Below, in pieces: positions 27,303 to 37,867 of a DNA stretch of 64,000 bases (positions are counted from its first letter, which is position 1; each line of letters opens with the position of its first letter). Both the position numbers and the translations under genes were made by a program. Below the pieces are notes generated by a model. That model ran no database searches, was not told the origin of the DNA, and saw only the letters and a program-made list of their open reading frames with translations. This DNA is from an uncultured Neomegalonema sp. (lineage in GTDB: Bacteria > Pseudomonadota > Alphaproteobacteria > Rhodobacterales > Rhodobacteraceae). The stretch is from the NCBI GenBank assembly GCA_937990185.1, contig CALKBI010000012.1, positions 1 through 64,000 on the forward strand, read 5' to 3'.

Positions 27303-28163
27303 ATGGCGGCGTCCGTGATACGCCGCCTGAATGCCTATGCACTAACATTTCGTCTGCCAATCATCATTTGGCAGGCAATCTTTTTTATTGGCCCGTTGTT
27401 CTTCATGATCGCAATGTCATTCTTCCTTGTGAAGAATTACCGCATGGTCGAGGCGTTCGAGTTTAAGAACTGGGACAAAATGCTCTCCCGTAACTATGTC
27501 TGGGACAGCTATTGGTACACACTCGGGTTGGCTGCATTATCATCCGCAGTCGCCTCACTGGTCGCGTTTCCTGCTGCATTCGCGCTAGCATACCGATCTT
27601 CTGAGTCGGTCAGACGATGGGCTATCTTTCTGCTAATTATTCCATTTTTCACCAGTTATCTGGTGCGGACATTTTCATGGTACGTGATCCTTGCGGAGTC
27701 TGGGGTGATCAACGCCGGATTGGGGTATATCGGCCTTGGCCCGTATACGATGCTCAACACGATGTTCGGGACGATTATCGGGTATATGACCCTGACATTG
27801 CCTTTGGTTGTTATTCTGCAAACAGTGTCACTCGCGAGTGTGGATCGTTCATTAATCCAAGCGTCACAAAACCTCGGTTGCCCGCCATGGCGCACAATTT
27901 TTGCGGTTATTCTGCCCGCCGCAAAAACAGGATTGATCGTGGCCGCATTGTTCGCCTTCATTCTGTCATTCGGCGATTTTGTTGCGCCCTATTACCTCGG
28001 CGGCTCTAAGCCGCCGACCCTACCCATCCTAATCATTGATACGACAAAAGCCGGACAGCAATGGCCGCGCGCAGCCGTTGTTGCCGTGATCATGATGGTG
28101 ACGTTGTTCGTCGTGGCCTTCACCGCAATCATGTTGGCCTATCGCAAGCGGGGGAGCAAATAA
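27303..28163 (+). CDS. ABC transporter permease (PotB-type)
   Basis: Multi-TM; EAA-loop-like QASQNLGCPPWRTIFAVILPAAKTGLI. Confidence 0.9.
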   Translation: MAASVIRRLNAYALTFRLPIIIWQAIFFIGPLFFMIAMSFFLVKNYRMVEAFEFKNWDKMLSRNYVWDSYWYTLGLAALSSAVASLVAFPAAFALAYRSSESVRRWAIFLLIIPFFTSYLVRTFSWYVILAESGVINAGLGYIGLGPYTMLNTMFGTIIGYMTLTLPLVVILQTVSLASVDRSLIQASQNLGCPPWRTIFAVILPAAKTGLIVAALFAFILSFGDFVAPYYLGGSKPPTLPILIIDTTKAGQQWPRAAVVAVIMMVTLFVVAFTAIMLAYRKRGSK

Positions 28164-28165
28164 CT

Positions 28166-28954
28166 ATGCGAACCGGCGATTGGGCGCTGCGCGGATACGT
28201 GCTTTTTGTTTTTGTCTTCGTGTTCTCGCCCGTCGTGATGAGCATGATTTTCTCATTCAACTCGGATCGTTTCCCGACCATCCCACTCGGAGAATTTACG
28301 ACACATTGGTATGAGACAATCTTTGCCGACGAAGATTTCTGGAAAGCCGCACAAAACAGTTTGATTGTTTCGATCTGTGCATCGCTGATCGCGACCTTTT
28401 TGGGATTCTGCACTGCCTATTCCGACTATCGTTATACATTTCGGGGTCAAGGTGCATATCTCGGGATCATCCTGCTGCCGCCAACCATTCCATTGATCAT
28501 CATGGCACTTGCCATGCTCGCATGGTTTTCGAAAGTCGGTATATCGGGGCAAGTGTATTCGATCATCTTTGCGCACACAGTTCTGACAGCGCCCTTTGCC
28601 ATGGCAATCATTAGACTGCGCCTGAACCAAATGGATGAAAGTTTAGAAGCTGCCGCTTGGAACCTCGGCGCGAGTGAATGGCGTGCGATGCGCGAAGTCA
28701 TTCTTCCGTTTTGTTTGCCCGCAATTGTCAGCTCTTTATTTCTGACAGCCGCCGTCTCATTCGATGAATTTACTATGGCGTGGTTTGTTTCGGGCTTGAA
28801 CAAAACCCTGCCGGTGCATGTGCTAGAGATCGTCCAAGGGACCATTGATCCGCAAGTCAACGCTATAGGCACGTTGGTTTTTCTCGTCTCGATGACACTG
28901 GTGATTATAGCCCAACTCGCCATCTTCTTTCGACTGAACCGGAGTGCCAAATGA
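28166..28954 (+). CDS. ABC transporter permease (PotC-type)
   Basis: MRTGDWALRGYVLFVFVFVFSPVVMSMIFSFN...; EAAAWNLGASEWRAMREVILPFCLPAIVSS. ATG at 28166 preferred over track start 28061. Confidence 0.9.
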   Translation: MRTGDWALRGYVLFVFVFVFSPVVMSMIFSFNSDRFPTIPLGEFTTHWYETIFADEDFWKAAQNSLIVSICASLIATFLGFCTAYSDYRYTFRGQGAYLGIILLPPTIPLIIMALAMLAWFSKVGISGQVYSIIFAHTVLTAPFAMAIIRLRLNQMDESLEAAAWNLGASEWRAMREVILPFCLPAIVSSLFLTAAVSFDEFTMAWFVSGLNKTLPVHVLEIVQGTIDPQVNAIGTLVFLVSMTLVIIAQLAIFFRLNRSAK

Positions 28955-30039
28955 ACGAACCATTGGTCGTACTAGATGGCGTACAGAAAAATTTCGGTGA
29001 TTTTGTCGCGGTGAAACGCGCTGATCTGACAATTGGGACGGGTGAGTTCATTGCCATTATGGGGCCGTCCGGATGCGGGAAGACAACGACGCTGCGGATG
29101 CTCGCTGGGTTGGAAGCGCCTAGCGCCGGCGACATCCGCATCGGTGGCAAACGCATGAACGACGTACCCCCGCATCAGCGCGACACACCGATGGTCTGGC
29201 AAAGCCTCGCTCTGTTTCCTTTCTTGAATGTCCGCGAAAATGTCGAATTCGGCTTAAAAATGCGCGGTGTAAATGCAAATGAAAGGCGACGGCGAGCGCT
29301 TGAATGGATTGAGCGGCTAGAAATTGGTGAATTCGCCGAGCGCAATATAGAGACGCTTTCAGGTGGACAAAAACAACGCGTCGCTCTTGCGCGCTCGTTG
29401 GTGACGGAACCACAATTATTATTGCTTGATGAGCCGCTTTCGGCGCTCGACGCGCATCTCGTCATCCGTATGCAAGGGGTGTTGACCCGCCTGCAAAGAG
29501 AGTTGGGGATTACATTTGTCTATGTGACCCATTCTCACTCGGAGGCTTTCGCGATGGCGGACCGCGTGGTCATCATGTCACAAGGAGAAATCGCACAAAT
29601 CGGAAATCCACGTGAAATCTACCGCGCCCCTGCCAATCGGTTTGTTGCGGAGTTCGTAGGCAGAAACAATATTCTGACTGGTACAATAGAAAGCTCGGAT
29701 ACAAACCAAGTGACGATAAATTCTGCGCTTGGTCATTTTTCCGCCCCCACAGAAGACATCCACCAAAAACCGGGACGCTCCGCAAGCATCGTCATTGCAG
29801 CGGATATGGTAAGAATAACCCGCGAAGCCACTACAGCCGAGAACACTGTTGTGGCGACGTTAATTTCAGAAGAGTTTGTCGGCTCTATCGTCACACTGTT
29901 TCTTGAGGCAGCGGACGGAACCGAGTTCAAAGTACAACTGCAAGAACGCGCGTTGACGGACCTTGATATTCATGCCGGCGGTCAGTTTCACCTAAGCTGG
30001 GCAACAACCGACGCGCATCTTTTGCCGGAGAATAGCTGA
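28951..30039 (+). CDS. ABC transporter ATP-binding protein (PotA-type)
   Basis: GPSGCGKTTTLRMLAG, LSGGQKQRVALARSL, LLLDEPLSALDAHL and a C-terminal TOBE-like region. Confidence 0.93.
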   Translation: MNEPLVVLDGVQKNFGDFVAVKRADLTIGTGEFIAIMGPSGCGKTTTLRMLAGLEAPSAGDIRIGGKRMNDVPPHQRDTPMVWQSLALFPFLNVRENVEFGLKMRGVNANERRRRALEWIERLEIGEFAERNIETLSGGQKQRVALARSLVTEPQLLLLDEPLSALDAHLVIRMQGVLTRLQRELGITFVYVTHSHSEAFAMADRVVIMSQGEIAQIGNPREIYRAPANRFVAEFVGRNNILTGTIESSDTNQVTINSALGHFSAPTEDIHQKPGRSASIVIAADMVRITREATTAENTVVATLISEEFVGSIVTLFLEAADGTEFKVQLQERALTDLDIHAGGQFHLSWATTDAHLLPENS

Positions 30040-30920
30040 TGATCCAGAGCCCTATTCCTTGGCCGAACGGCGCACGATGTGCTTGTGCAATTACCTTCGA
30101 TATGGACGCGGATAGCCTGATCCATATCGCAAGGCCGGAAGATTCGTTTGATCGGGTCTATCCGATTTCTATGGGGCGATACGGCCCGACCGTAGCCATG
30201 CCCCGCATTCTGGAAACCTATCGACGCTTGGGGTTAAAGCAATCGTTCTTTATTCCCGGCTGGTGTCTCGACACCTATCCCGATGTCGTGGATGCTATTC
30301 TCAAAGGCGGACATGAGATCGGCCATCACGGATGGATACACGAAGACCCCATCACGACCAAAGGCGACGAGCAGGAAGTTGCTTTCGAGCGCGCTATGGA
30401 CGCGCATAAACGGCACTGCGGAGCCGCACCTGTGGGATACCGTGCGCCGGTCTATAATGTCACACAACAAGTCATCGACCTGCTGATCAAACATAATTTC
30501 CGATATGATAGTTCATTGATGGCCGATGATATTCCCTATGAGATGCAAACCTCCAATGGTTCACTCTACGAGATGCCGGTGCATTGGGGCACGGATGACT
30601 GGCCACCTTTCGCCCATTATGACGAGATCGGGTATATGATGCCTGTGCGTGGGCCGTCAGCGGGACTGGCTGGATTTTGGGAAGAGTTCGAAGCACAATA
30701 TGAAGCCGGTGGTTTCTTTATGCTGATCGTCCATCCCTTTCTAACTGGCCGGCTGGCGCGCTGGCGCTTGGTCGAACAATGGTTGGAAAAAACACTCGAT
30801 ACCCGAGATGTCTGGTTCGCCCCATTACGGGAAATAGCGGACCACCTAGACGGGTTGAAGGCAGATGGATTTACGCCGCGTATCGAGCAATTGCCATACT
30901 ATGCAGGGCCGCAGAGCTGA
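30039..30920 (+). CDS. polysaccharide deacetylase family protein (PuuE allantoinase / cyclic imidase-like subgroup)
   Basis: ITFDMDADS, FFIPGWCLDTYPDVVDAILKGGHEIGHHGWIHEDP, GYRAPVYNVTQQVIDLL, FMLIVHPFLTGR. Confidence 0.85.
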   Translation: MIQSPIPWPNGARCACAITFDMDADSLIHIARPEDSFDRVYPISMGRYGPTVAMPRILETYRRLGLKQSFFIPGWCLDTYPDVVDAILKGGHEIGHHGWIHEDPITTKGDEQEVAFERAMDAHKRHCGAAPVGYRAPVYNVTQQVIDLLIKHNFRYDSSLMADDIPYEMQTSNGSLYEMPVHWGTDDWPPFAHYDEIGYMMPVRGPSAGLAGFWEEFEAQYEAGGFFMLIVHPFLTGRLARWRLVEQWLEKTLDTRDVWFAPLREIADHLDGLKADGFTPRIEQLPYYAGPQS

Positions 30921-30941
30921 CAACTATGCGCGAGTTTTTCA

Positions 30942-31661
30942 CTAACCTAATTCTTCGGACGGATCATCCAGGTCAAGGGCATATCCAGCGGAGCGTACTG
31001 TGCGAATAGGGTTTTTCGCGCCCTCTTGATTTAAAGCTTTGCGCAGCCTTCCGATATGGACATCGACGGTACGTTGGTCGATTTCTAGATTTCCCTCCCA
31101 CACTCGTTCCATAAGTTGATCACGGCTCCACACTCTCCCAGGCCTGCTGATCAAGACATTCAACAAACGATATTCAGTGGGGCCAAGCTCCAACCCGATA
31201 CCATTGCGCGATACGCGCATTTTTTGAGGGTCAATCGTGATGTCCCCATATCTTATCGCACTGCCATCTGATCCCGGCTCTGTCCGTCGCAACATCGCAC
31301 GAGCGCGGGCAAGTAATTCGGCAATTGAGTAAGGCTTCACCAGATAATCATCTGCGCCACTATCAAGGCCACGAACTTTATCAGCTTCCTCGCCGCGCGC
31401 CGTCAGCATGAGGATGGGCGTTTCTTTCGTTTCGGGATAGCGTTTGAGCTGCTTACAAAGTTCCAGCCCTGATAGACCGGGCATCATCCAATCGAGAATG
31501 ATCAGGTGCGGGCTTTCTTCACGCGCGACTAACAATCCCTCGTCACCATCTACGGCGGAAAATGTGCGATACCCTGCATCCTCGAGATTATAGAGCAGCA
31601 TTTCACGCTGAGCTGCTTCATCTTCGACGATCAATACCTTCAGACCATTCGCATTCGACAT
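30942..31661 (-). CDS. phoB: phosphate regulon response regulator PhoB
   Basis: Receiver domain (LIILDWMMPGLSGLELCKQL) plus winged HTH; last gene of the pst-pho cluster. Confidence 0.92.
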   Translation of the reverse strand: MSNANGLKVLIVEDEAAQREMLLYNLEDAGYRTFSAVDGDEGLLVAREESPHLIILDWMMPGLSGLELCKQLKRYPETKETPILMLTARGEEADKVRGLDSGADDYLVKPYSIAELLARARAMLRRTEPGSDGSAIRYGDITIDPQKMRVSRNGIGLELGPTEYRLLNVLISRPGRVWSRDQLMERVWEGNLEIDQRTVDVHIGRLRKALNQEGAKNPIRTVRSAGYALDLDDPSEELG

Positions 31662-31665
31662 TGTT

Positions 31666-32370
31666 CTATCCGGCGATTTGGCTCGTCATATCACTTTTCG
31701 GACGATCGCTCTCGGGAATAGACCCCGTTTCAAGATAGTGAATTTGCTCAGCAATAGAGGTGACGTAATCACCCATTCGTTCCAAATTTTTCGCAATGAA
31801 CAGCATGTGCATACAAGGTGTGATGTTGCTCGAAGACTCCATCATGTATGTCAGCAACTCACGGAATAGCGTGTTATGCATGTGGTCGACTTCTTCATCG
31901 CGCAGCAACAACTCATCAGCCATCGCAATGTCTTTTGAGACATAGGCGTTGAGGACATCAGCGACCATAACTTGAACGAGTTTACTCATACGGTTGATGG
32001 TTTTTTCCGCCGAGACGATGCGTGTTGCCTCGTTCAAAACAAGAGAGCGTTTCGCGATATTTTTCGCATAATCGCCGATGCGTTCCAGATTGCCTGATAC
32101 TTTAAGCGCGCAGACGACACTACGAAGGTCACGCGCCATTGGTTGCCGCAAAGCCAACGTGCGCAAGGTCAACTCATTCACACGCGTCTCCAGCGCATCA
32201 ACAGATTTATCGTCTTTGCGAACCTTCACCGCGAGTTCTTCATCGCGATTGCAGAGCGCCTGCATACTTTCCATGATTTGCGTTTCGACAATCCCGCCCA
32301 TTTCCAGAATGAGATTTTCAATCTGCGCGAGTTCTTCATCAAATGATTTGACGATATGTGCGTTTGACAT
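31666..32370 (-). CDS. phoU: phosphate signalling protein PhoU
   Basis: PhoU repeats (RNEDELAVKV-like, LERIGDYAKNIAKR, LERMGDYVTSIAEQIHYLETG). Confidence 0.93.
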   Translation of the reverse strand: MSNAHIVKSFDEELAQIENLILEMGGIVETQIMESMQALCNRDEELAVKVRKDDKSVDALETRVNELTLRTLALRQPMARDLRSVVCALKVSGNLERIGDYAKNIAKRSLVLNEATRIVSAEKTINRMSKLVQVMVADVLNAYVSKDIAMADELLLRDEEVDHMHNTLFRELLTYMMESSSNITPCMHMLFIAKNLERMGDYVTSIAEQIHYLETGSIPESDRPKSDMTSQIAG

Positions 32371-32387
32371 GACCTGTGCCTTTGCGT

Positions 32388-33170
32388 TCAGCCGATGCGA
32401 CCGGTGATGTAGTTTTGCGTCCGTTCGTCTACAGGAGAAGAAAATATTTGCTCAGTGGAGCCGAATTCAACCAACTCTCCAAGATGAAAAAATGCAGTTT
32501 TCTGAGAAACGCGCGCCGCTTGCTGCATTGAATGTGTCACGATGATAATCGTATAATTCTCACGCAATTCATCAATCAGTGTTTCAATGGTCGCCGTTGC
32601 AATCGGGTCCAATGCAGAACAAGGCTCATCCATCAGGATAACCTTTGGTTGGACCGCTATCGCCCGCGCGATACAAAGGCGCTGTTGTTGACCCCCGGAT
32701 AATCCTGTTCCCGGTTGATCCAACCGATCTTTGACTTCGTTCCACAAACCGGCCCGCGTGAGGCTCGTCTCAACAATCTCCTGCATTTCAGATTTAGATG
32801 AGGCAAGGCCGTGTATTTTTGGGCCGTAAGCAATGTTATCATAAATTGATTTTGGGAAAGGATTTGGTTTTTGGAAAACCATACCGATCCGTTGGCGCAG
32901 CGATACGACATCCACTTCTGAGTCGTAAATGTCCTGACCCGAAAATTCAAACGACCCGCTAACACGGCAAATTGGAATCACATCATTCATGCGATTAAAA
33001 CAGCGGAGCAATGTGCTCTTTCCGCAACCGGACGGCCCGATGAAAGCGGTCACAGCGTTGGGATGAATATCGACATTCACGTCAATGATTGCTTGTTTTT
33101 CAGCGTAGAAAACTTGCCCGTCTCGCACTTTTAAAATCGGTGTCATAGGCTGCTTCGTATCTTCATTCAT
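32388..33170 (-). CDS. pstB: phosphate ABC transporter ATP-binding protein PstB
   Basis: [60 protein letters not shown] at 33170; an upstream GTG at 33188 is possible. Confidence 0.94.
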   Translation of the reverse strand: MNEDTKQPMTPILKVRDGQVFYAEKQAIIDVNVDIHPNAVTAFIGPSGCGKSTLLRCFNRMNDVIPICRVSGSFEFSGQDIYDSEVDVVSLRQRIGMVFQKPNPFPKSIYDNIAYGPKIHGLASSKSEMQEIVETSLTRAGLWNEVKDRLDQPGTGLSGGQQQRLCIARAIAVQPKVILMDEPCSALDPIATATIETLIDELRENYTIIIVTHSMQQAARVSQKTAFFHLGELVEFGSTEQIFSSPVDERTQNYITGRIG

Positions 33171-33181
33171 TGCCAAATCTT

Positions 33182-34459
33182 CTACCACCGAATTTCCAGA
33201 CGACGCCGCAGATAAACGGCAGCAAGATTCATAATTACCAAGAAGCCAAGTAGAACGAGAATCGCAGCAGACGTCTTTTCCATAAATCCCCGTTCTGGAC
33301 TGTCAGCCCAAAGGAAAATTTGTACGGGTAGCGCGGTTGCCGCCTCGGTCACACCGCCCGGAACATCCACAATAAACGCGACCATCCCGATCATAAGCAA
33401 AGGCGCAGTCTCGCCCAATGCTTGCGCCATACCAATGATTGATCCGGTCAACATTCCCGGCATCGCAAGCGGCACGACGTGATGAAATGTTGTTTGAACT
33501 TTACTCGCCCCCAAGCCAAACGCCGCCTCACGAATTGATGGTGGCACAGCACGCAGCGATGATCTCGAAGCAATAATAATTGTGGGAAGGGTCATCAACG
33601 CCAATACCATCCCGCCGACCAGTGGCGTCGAACGCGGTAAGTTGAAAACATTCAACAAGATCGCAAGGCCGAGCAGCCCGTAAACAATCGAAGGAACCGC
33701 CGCGAGGTTATTGATATTGACCTCGATAAACCTGTTGATGCGGCCTTTTGCGGAAAACTCTTCGAGATAAACAGCGGCCAGAACACCGATAGGAAATGCC
33801 AACAGAAAACATATCAATAATGTCAGTGCAGAACCGACGACCGCGCCCATAATCCCGGCTTGCTCCGGTTCTCTCGAGTCGCCGCCCGTAAAGAACTGGG
33901 TATTAAAGCGGCTCTCTATGTTTCCACCCGCCTCTAAGCTTTCAATCCAAGCGATTTGCTTATCATTAACGCGCCTTTGGCTTTCTTCCAATGATCCGTC
34001 AATCGCGCCTTTTATATACTGATCAACATCGCTCGATGCGCGAACCCAAAACGGATGCGTGCCACCAACCAAAGATGGATTAGCAGCCACTTGATCACGA
34101 ATGGAATATTCAGCCGTCGAACTGACAAGTTTATAAAGCGACTTTTTATCAGCTCGTTTTTTGGCATCAGGAAATTGGTCGCGCAAAGCGGATTTAAGAA
34201 GTTTACCATAACGAGCTTTGCGCAAGACTTCTGGATCGCGTGTGCCCTCAGGGTCTAATTTTTCAGCGGGTAAATTAACCTCAATCTGCACAAAGGTTTG
34301 CTTAAACGCTCCGGTCCCACGCATGGTAATTGAGCCGATCATAACCAGCAAAAAGCTCAAAGATATCGCGATGGCAATCAGACCATACGCTCTAAATCGG
34401 GCTTCTGCGCGGTGGCGCTTTGATCCTGCTGATTTCAAGATTATCGCAGACTCAGTCAT
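33182..34459 (-). CDS. pstA: phosphate ABC transporter permease PstA
   Basis: [54 protein letters not shown]. Confidence 0.93.
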   Translation of the reverse strand: MTESAIILKSAGSKRHRAEARFRAYGLIAIAISLSFLLVMIGSITMRGTGAFKQTFVQIEVNLPAEKLDPEGTRDPEVLRKARYGKLLKSALRDQFPDAKKRADKKSLYKLVSSTAEYSIRDQVAANPSLVGGTHPFWVRASSDVDQYIKGAIDGSLEESQRRVNDKQIAWIESLEAGGNIESRFNTQFFTGGDSREPEQAGIMGAVVGSALTLLICFLLAFPIGVLAAVYLEEFSAKGRINRFIEVNINNLAAVPSIVYGLLGLAILLNVFNLPRSTPLVGGMVLALMTLPTIIIASRSSLRAVPPSIREAAFGLGASKVQTTFHHVVPLAMPGMLTGSIIGMAQALGETAPLLMIGMVAFIVDVPGGVTEAATALPVQIFLWADSPERGFMEKTSAAILVLLGFLVIMNLAAVYLRRRLEIRW

Positions 34460-35408
34460 ATTGTTCCTTGTAGCGATCCACGATGCGAAGGGCGACCACG
34501 TTCAGGCATAGTGTAATAACGAAAAGCAACAGACCAAGAGCAAAAGCCGAGAGGGTCTTTGCACTGTCAAATTCCTGATCGCCGGTCAGCAATGTGACGA
34601 TCTGGACAGTCACGGTCGTCACGGCCTCTAGCGGATTTGCAGTTAACTTTGCGGCAAGACCAGCGGCCATCACGACAATCATTGTCTCACCGATTGCCCG
34701 TGAAGTTGCCAAAAGTAAACTGCCCGCGATACCCGGTGTTGCCGCCGGTAAAATGACCTGCTTGATCGTTTCGGCTTGAGTGGCCCCTAATCCGTATGAC
34801 GCATCGCGTAATGATTGAGGTACGGCATTAATCACATCATCAGACAATGACGAGATCAATGGAATGATCATCACGCCCATCGTCAATCCGGCGGCCAGAG
34901 CGCTTTCAGAGGATATTTCAAACCCCATGCTCTCGCCCCCGTTTCGCAACATGGGCGCTACGATCAATGCAGCGAAAAACCCGTAGACAACAGTTGGGAT
35001 ACCAGCGAGCAACTCAAGTAAGGGCTTTACTATGCCTCGTGTTCTTTCACTGGCATACTCTGCAAGATAAATGGCGGACATCAATCCCAGAGGCGTCGCA
35101 ACAATCATCGCAATCGCACTGATGAGCAGTGTACCAGCAATCAGAGGAACCGCACCGAATGCTCCCGATGATCCCACCTGATCTGAACGCAGAGCTGTTT
35201 GCGGACTCCATTCAAGTCCGAACAGAAAATCCGTCAAAGGTACTTGTTGGAAAAACCGGAGTGCTTCAAAAAGCAGAGAGGCAACAATTCCAATAGTCGT
35301 TGCCACCGCAACCAATGCACATAAAACCAAAACACAACGCACAGCCAATTCGACCAAACGGTTCTTTTGTCCGCGTGCAGCAATTGAAATGTCAGAAGAA
35401 ACAGCCAA
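34452..35408 (-). CDS. pstC: phosphate ABC transporter permease PstC
   Basis: LAEYASERTRGIVKPLLELLAGIPTVVYGFFA; ATSRAIGETMIVVMAAG. Confidence 0.93.
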   Translation of the reverse strand: MAVSSDISIAARGQKNRLVELAVRCVLVLCALVAVATTIGIVASLLFEALRFFQQVPLTDFLFGLEWSPQTALRSDQVGSSGAFGAVPLIAGTLLISAIAMIVATPLGLMSAIYLAEYASERTRGIVKPLLELLAGIPTVVYGFFAALIVAPMLRNGGESMGFEISSESALAAGLTMGVMIIPLISSLSDDVINAVPQSLRDASYGLGATQAETIKQVILPAATPGIAGSLLLATSRAIGETMIVVMAAGLAAKLTANPLEAVTTVTVQIVTLLTGDQEFDSAKTLSAFALGLLLFVITLCLNVVALRIVDRYKEQYD

Positions 35409-35475
35409 ACGATTTCCCTTGATACAAGTCAGCCCGCCGCGAGAGTGCAGCGAGCAGATGTGTTTCGTATTTCAA

Positions 35476-36519
35476 TTAGAGCTTTACGGGCGTGAGGTTC
35501 GTGACAGCATCAAGCACGTCTTCAACTTCTTCCTCTGTTAACGGAATCAGGCCTTTATCGCCAAGATACCCGTCTTCGCCGAAAGCATCTTCACTGATAA
35601 ACTCCTCAAGAAATTCTTCGATACCCGGAATGACACCGACATGTGCTTTTTTCACATAGACATAGAGAGAGCGCGAAATCGGGTAATCACCCTCCGCAAT
35701 TTTTTCAAATTCAGGTTCATTGCCTTCAACGATTGAACCCTGGACCTTATCGGAGTTCTGATCGAGGAAGCTGAAACCGAATATTCCAAATGCTGCGGGG
35801 TTTACTTCGAGTTTTTGAACGATCAGATTGTCGTTCTCACCGGCTTCGACAAACCCGCCATCTTCCCGAATGGTATGGCATAGCGCCTTATAAGCATTTT
35901 TGTCAGATTTTTTGAGCGCCTTGATCCAGTCGATCTGTTTGCACCCACCTTCCATGGCAAGCTCTACGAAAGCATCCCGCGTGCCGGATGTTGGAGGCGG
36001 ACCGAGAACCTCGATTTTTACGTCTGGCAGGTCAGGATTGACCTCTTTCCAAGACTTGTAAGGATTCGGTTTCGTCTTTCCCTCGCCAGCGGGAACGTCT
36101 TTAGCCAATGCGAGGAAAATATCTTTGCGGGTAAGCGACATCACATCAGACTTGCGTGAATTCGCGAGGACGATCCCATCGTACCCAATCTTCACTTCAA
36201 CAATCTCATCGACGCCATTCTCAGCACACAGCGCAACTTCACTGGCTTTGATACGCCGCGACGCATTTGTGATGTCAGGAGTTTTCTCTCCAGTACCTGA
36301 GCAAAATAGCTTCAAGCCGCCACCGGAACCGGTTTGCTCAACAACCGGAGTTTTAAAATCCGTGTTTTTACCAAAGCGCTCTGCAACCGTTGTTGCAAAA
36401 GGAAAGACAGTCGAAGAACCAACAATCGTGATTTGATCGCGAGCATTTGCCGCTGTCGATGTTGCAAGAAGCGCAAAAAAGGCAGCGGAGACGCGGAGTT
36501 TCCCAAAAGTACGTGGCAT
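35476..36519 (-). CDS. pstS: phosphate-binding protein PstS
   Basis: From ATG 36519: MPRTFGKLRVSAAFFALLATSTAANARDQITIVGSSTVFPFAT; ends in the PstS-type C-terminus; gene order. Confidence 0.92.
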   Translation of the reverse strand: MPRTFGKLRVSAAFFALLATSTAANARDQITIVGSSTVFPFATTVAERFGKNTDFKTPVVEQTGSGGGLKLFCSGTGEKTPDITNASRRIKASEVALCAENGVDEIVEVKIGYDGIVLANSRKSDVMSLTRKDIFLALAKDVPAGEGKTKPNPYKSWKEVNPDLPDVKIEVLGPPPTSGTRDAFVELAMEGGCKQIDWIKALKKSDKNAYKALCHTIREDGGFVEAGENDNLIVQKLEVNPAAFGIFGFSFLDQNSDKVQGSIVEGNEPEFEKIAEGDYPISRSLYVYVKKAHVGVIPGIEEFLEEFISEDAFGEDGYLGDKGLIPLTEEEVEDVLDAVTNLTPVKL

Positions 36520-36590
36520 AAGATCCTCGATAGAACTGTTCATGGTCAATGTTGACAACACGAGACGTATCCTGTGAGCACAACGCTCTT

Positions 36591-36619
36591 ATGACAGTTT
36601 CACGACACTTATGTGACAC
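36591..36619 (-). promoter_or_regulatory. Pho box (three 7-bp half sites, 11-bp spacing)
   Basis: On the minus strand: GTGTCAC-ATAA-GTGTCGT-GAAA-CTGTCAT directly upstream of pstS; agrees with the PhoB consensus CTGTCATnnnnCTGTCAT. Confidence 0.82.
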
Positions 36620-36637
36620 CACTAGCTGAGACAGCGC

Positions 36638-37720
36638 TTAAATCGGCAAGAAGACAGTAAAAGTGCTGCCTTTCCCGACTTCACTCTCTATTTTGAGCCT
36701 GCCCCGGTGGTGTAAAATGATATGTTTTACGATAGCCAAACCGAGACCGGTTCCACCTTGACTGCGAGAACGGTGAGAATCGACACGGTAAAATCGTTCC
36801 GTAAGCCGAGGCAAATGCTGCGGCGCGATACCATCCCCTCGATCCGTGACGCGGATTTCAACCGCGGGGCCAGCAATGCCCACCGCGCGCTGACGTTTTG
36901 ATAACCCAATTGTAACAGCCGTGTTCGGCGCAGAATATTTGATCGCATTCTCGAGCAGGTTGCGAAAAACTTGCATCAATTCATCCGGGTTTCCCGAAAT
37001 TTCCTCGATGGATTCGGACACGATCAGATCTATAGACTTACCTTGTTCGGTTGCCTGATGTTCAAGAGCTTCTTGAACTTGCTTAGCGAGCGCAGTGATA
37101 TCCACACGCGCATGCGGCACAGATCGCCCGCTTGCTTGGACTTTAGATAAAGACAGCAGATCAGCAATCAGGCGAACCATTCGATTTGCCTCTTGTTCCA
37201 TCAAGTCGAGAAATCGGCCACGAGCTTTGGCATCTTCTTTAGCAGGGCCTTTGAGTGTCTCGATAAATCCACTGATGCTCGATAATGGAGATCGCAGCTC
37301 GTGGCTGACATTCGCAACAAAATCGGATCTCATCTCTTGAGCTAAAAGCACTTCGTTTATGTCGCGAAGGCTAATCAGCAAAAAGTATTCACCGAGAGTT
37401 TCATCCTGAAAGGGCGAGACCCGAACGTCAAAGGGTCCATTAGCGGGTTCACCAAAAACAATCGTTTGCTGCATCACTTTGCGGCTTACGAGCGCGGAGT
37501 TAATCAACTCGATAAACTGTGGATTGCGGGTTAACTGAACAATATTTCTGCCTCGATTGTATTCACCAAATCGATCAGCAGCGGCGCGATTCCCAAACAC
37601 GACCTCACGTAATTCGTTCAAGATCAGAACGGCTTCCTGAACGAAATCAAGATGACCAAAGCGCTTTTCGACGATCACGGCACGTTCTCCGCTAATTGCA
37701 AGGGCGGTATGCACGATCAA
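36638..37720 (-). CDS. phoR: phosphate regulon sensor histidine kinase PhoR
   Basis: PAS-like segment, H-box FVANVSHELRSPLSSISGFIETL, N box LLENAIKYSAPN, GGTGLGLAIVKHI. Confidence 0.92.
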   Translation of the reverse strand: MIVHTALAISGERAVIVEKRFGHLDFVQEAVLILNELREVVFGNRAAADRFGEYNRGRNIVQLTRNPQFIELINSALVSRKVMQQTIVFGEPANGPFDVRVSPFQDETLGEYFLLISLRDINEVLLAQEMRSDFVANVSHELRSPLSSISGFIETLKGPAKEDAKARGRFLDLMEQEANRMVRLIADLLSLSKVQASGRSVPHARVDITALAKQVQEALEHQATEQGKSIDLIVSESIEEISGNPDELMQVFRNLLENAIKYSAPNTAVTIGLSKRQRAVGIAGPAVEIRVTDRGDGIAPQHLPRLTERFYRVDSHRSRSQGGTGLGLAIVKHIILHHRGRLKIESEVGKGSTFTVFLPI

Positions 37721-37867
37721 CAGCTACGAGTGAAAGCATTTTAAGAAACCCGCGCAGTGTATTGCAAAATTTGAAGATTTCTGCACATTGTACGCTCAAT
37801 TTTGCTATTGTCACATTGAAGTCGCTTTTGTCCGCTTACTGATGAGTGAAAATTAGGAGTTCGAACC

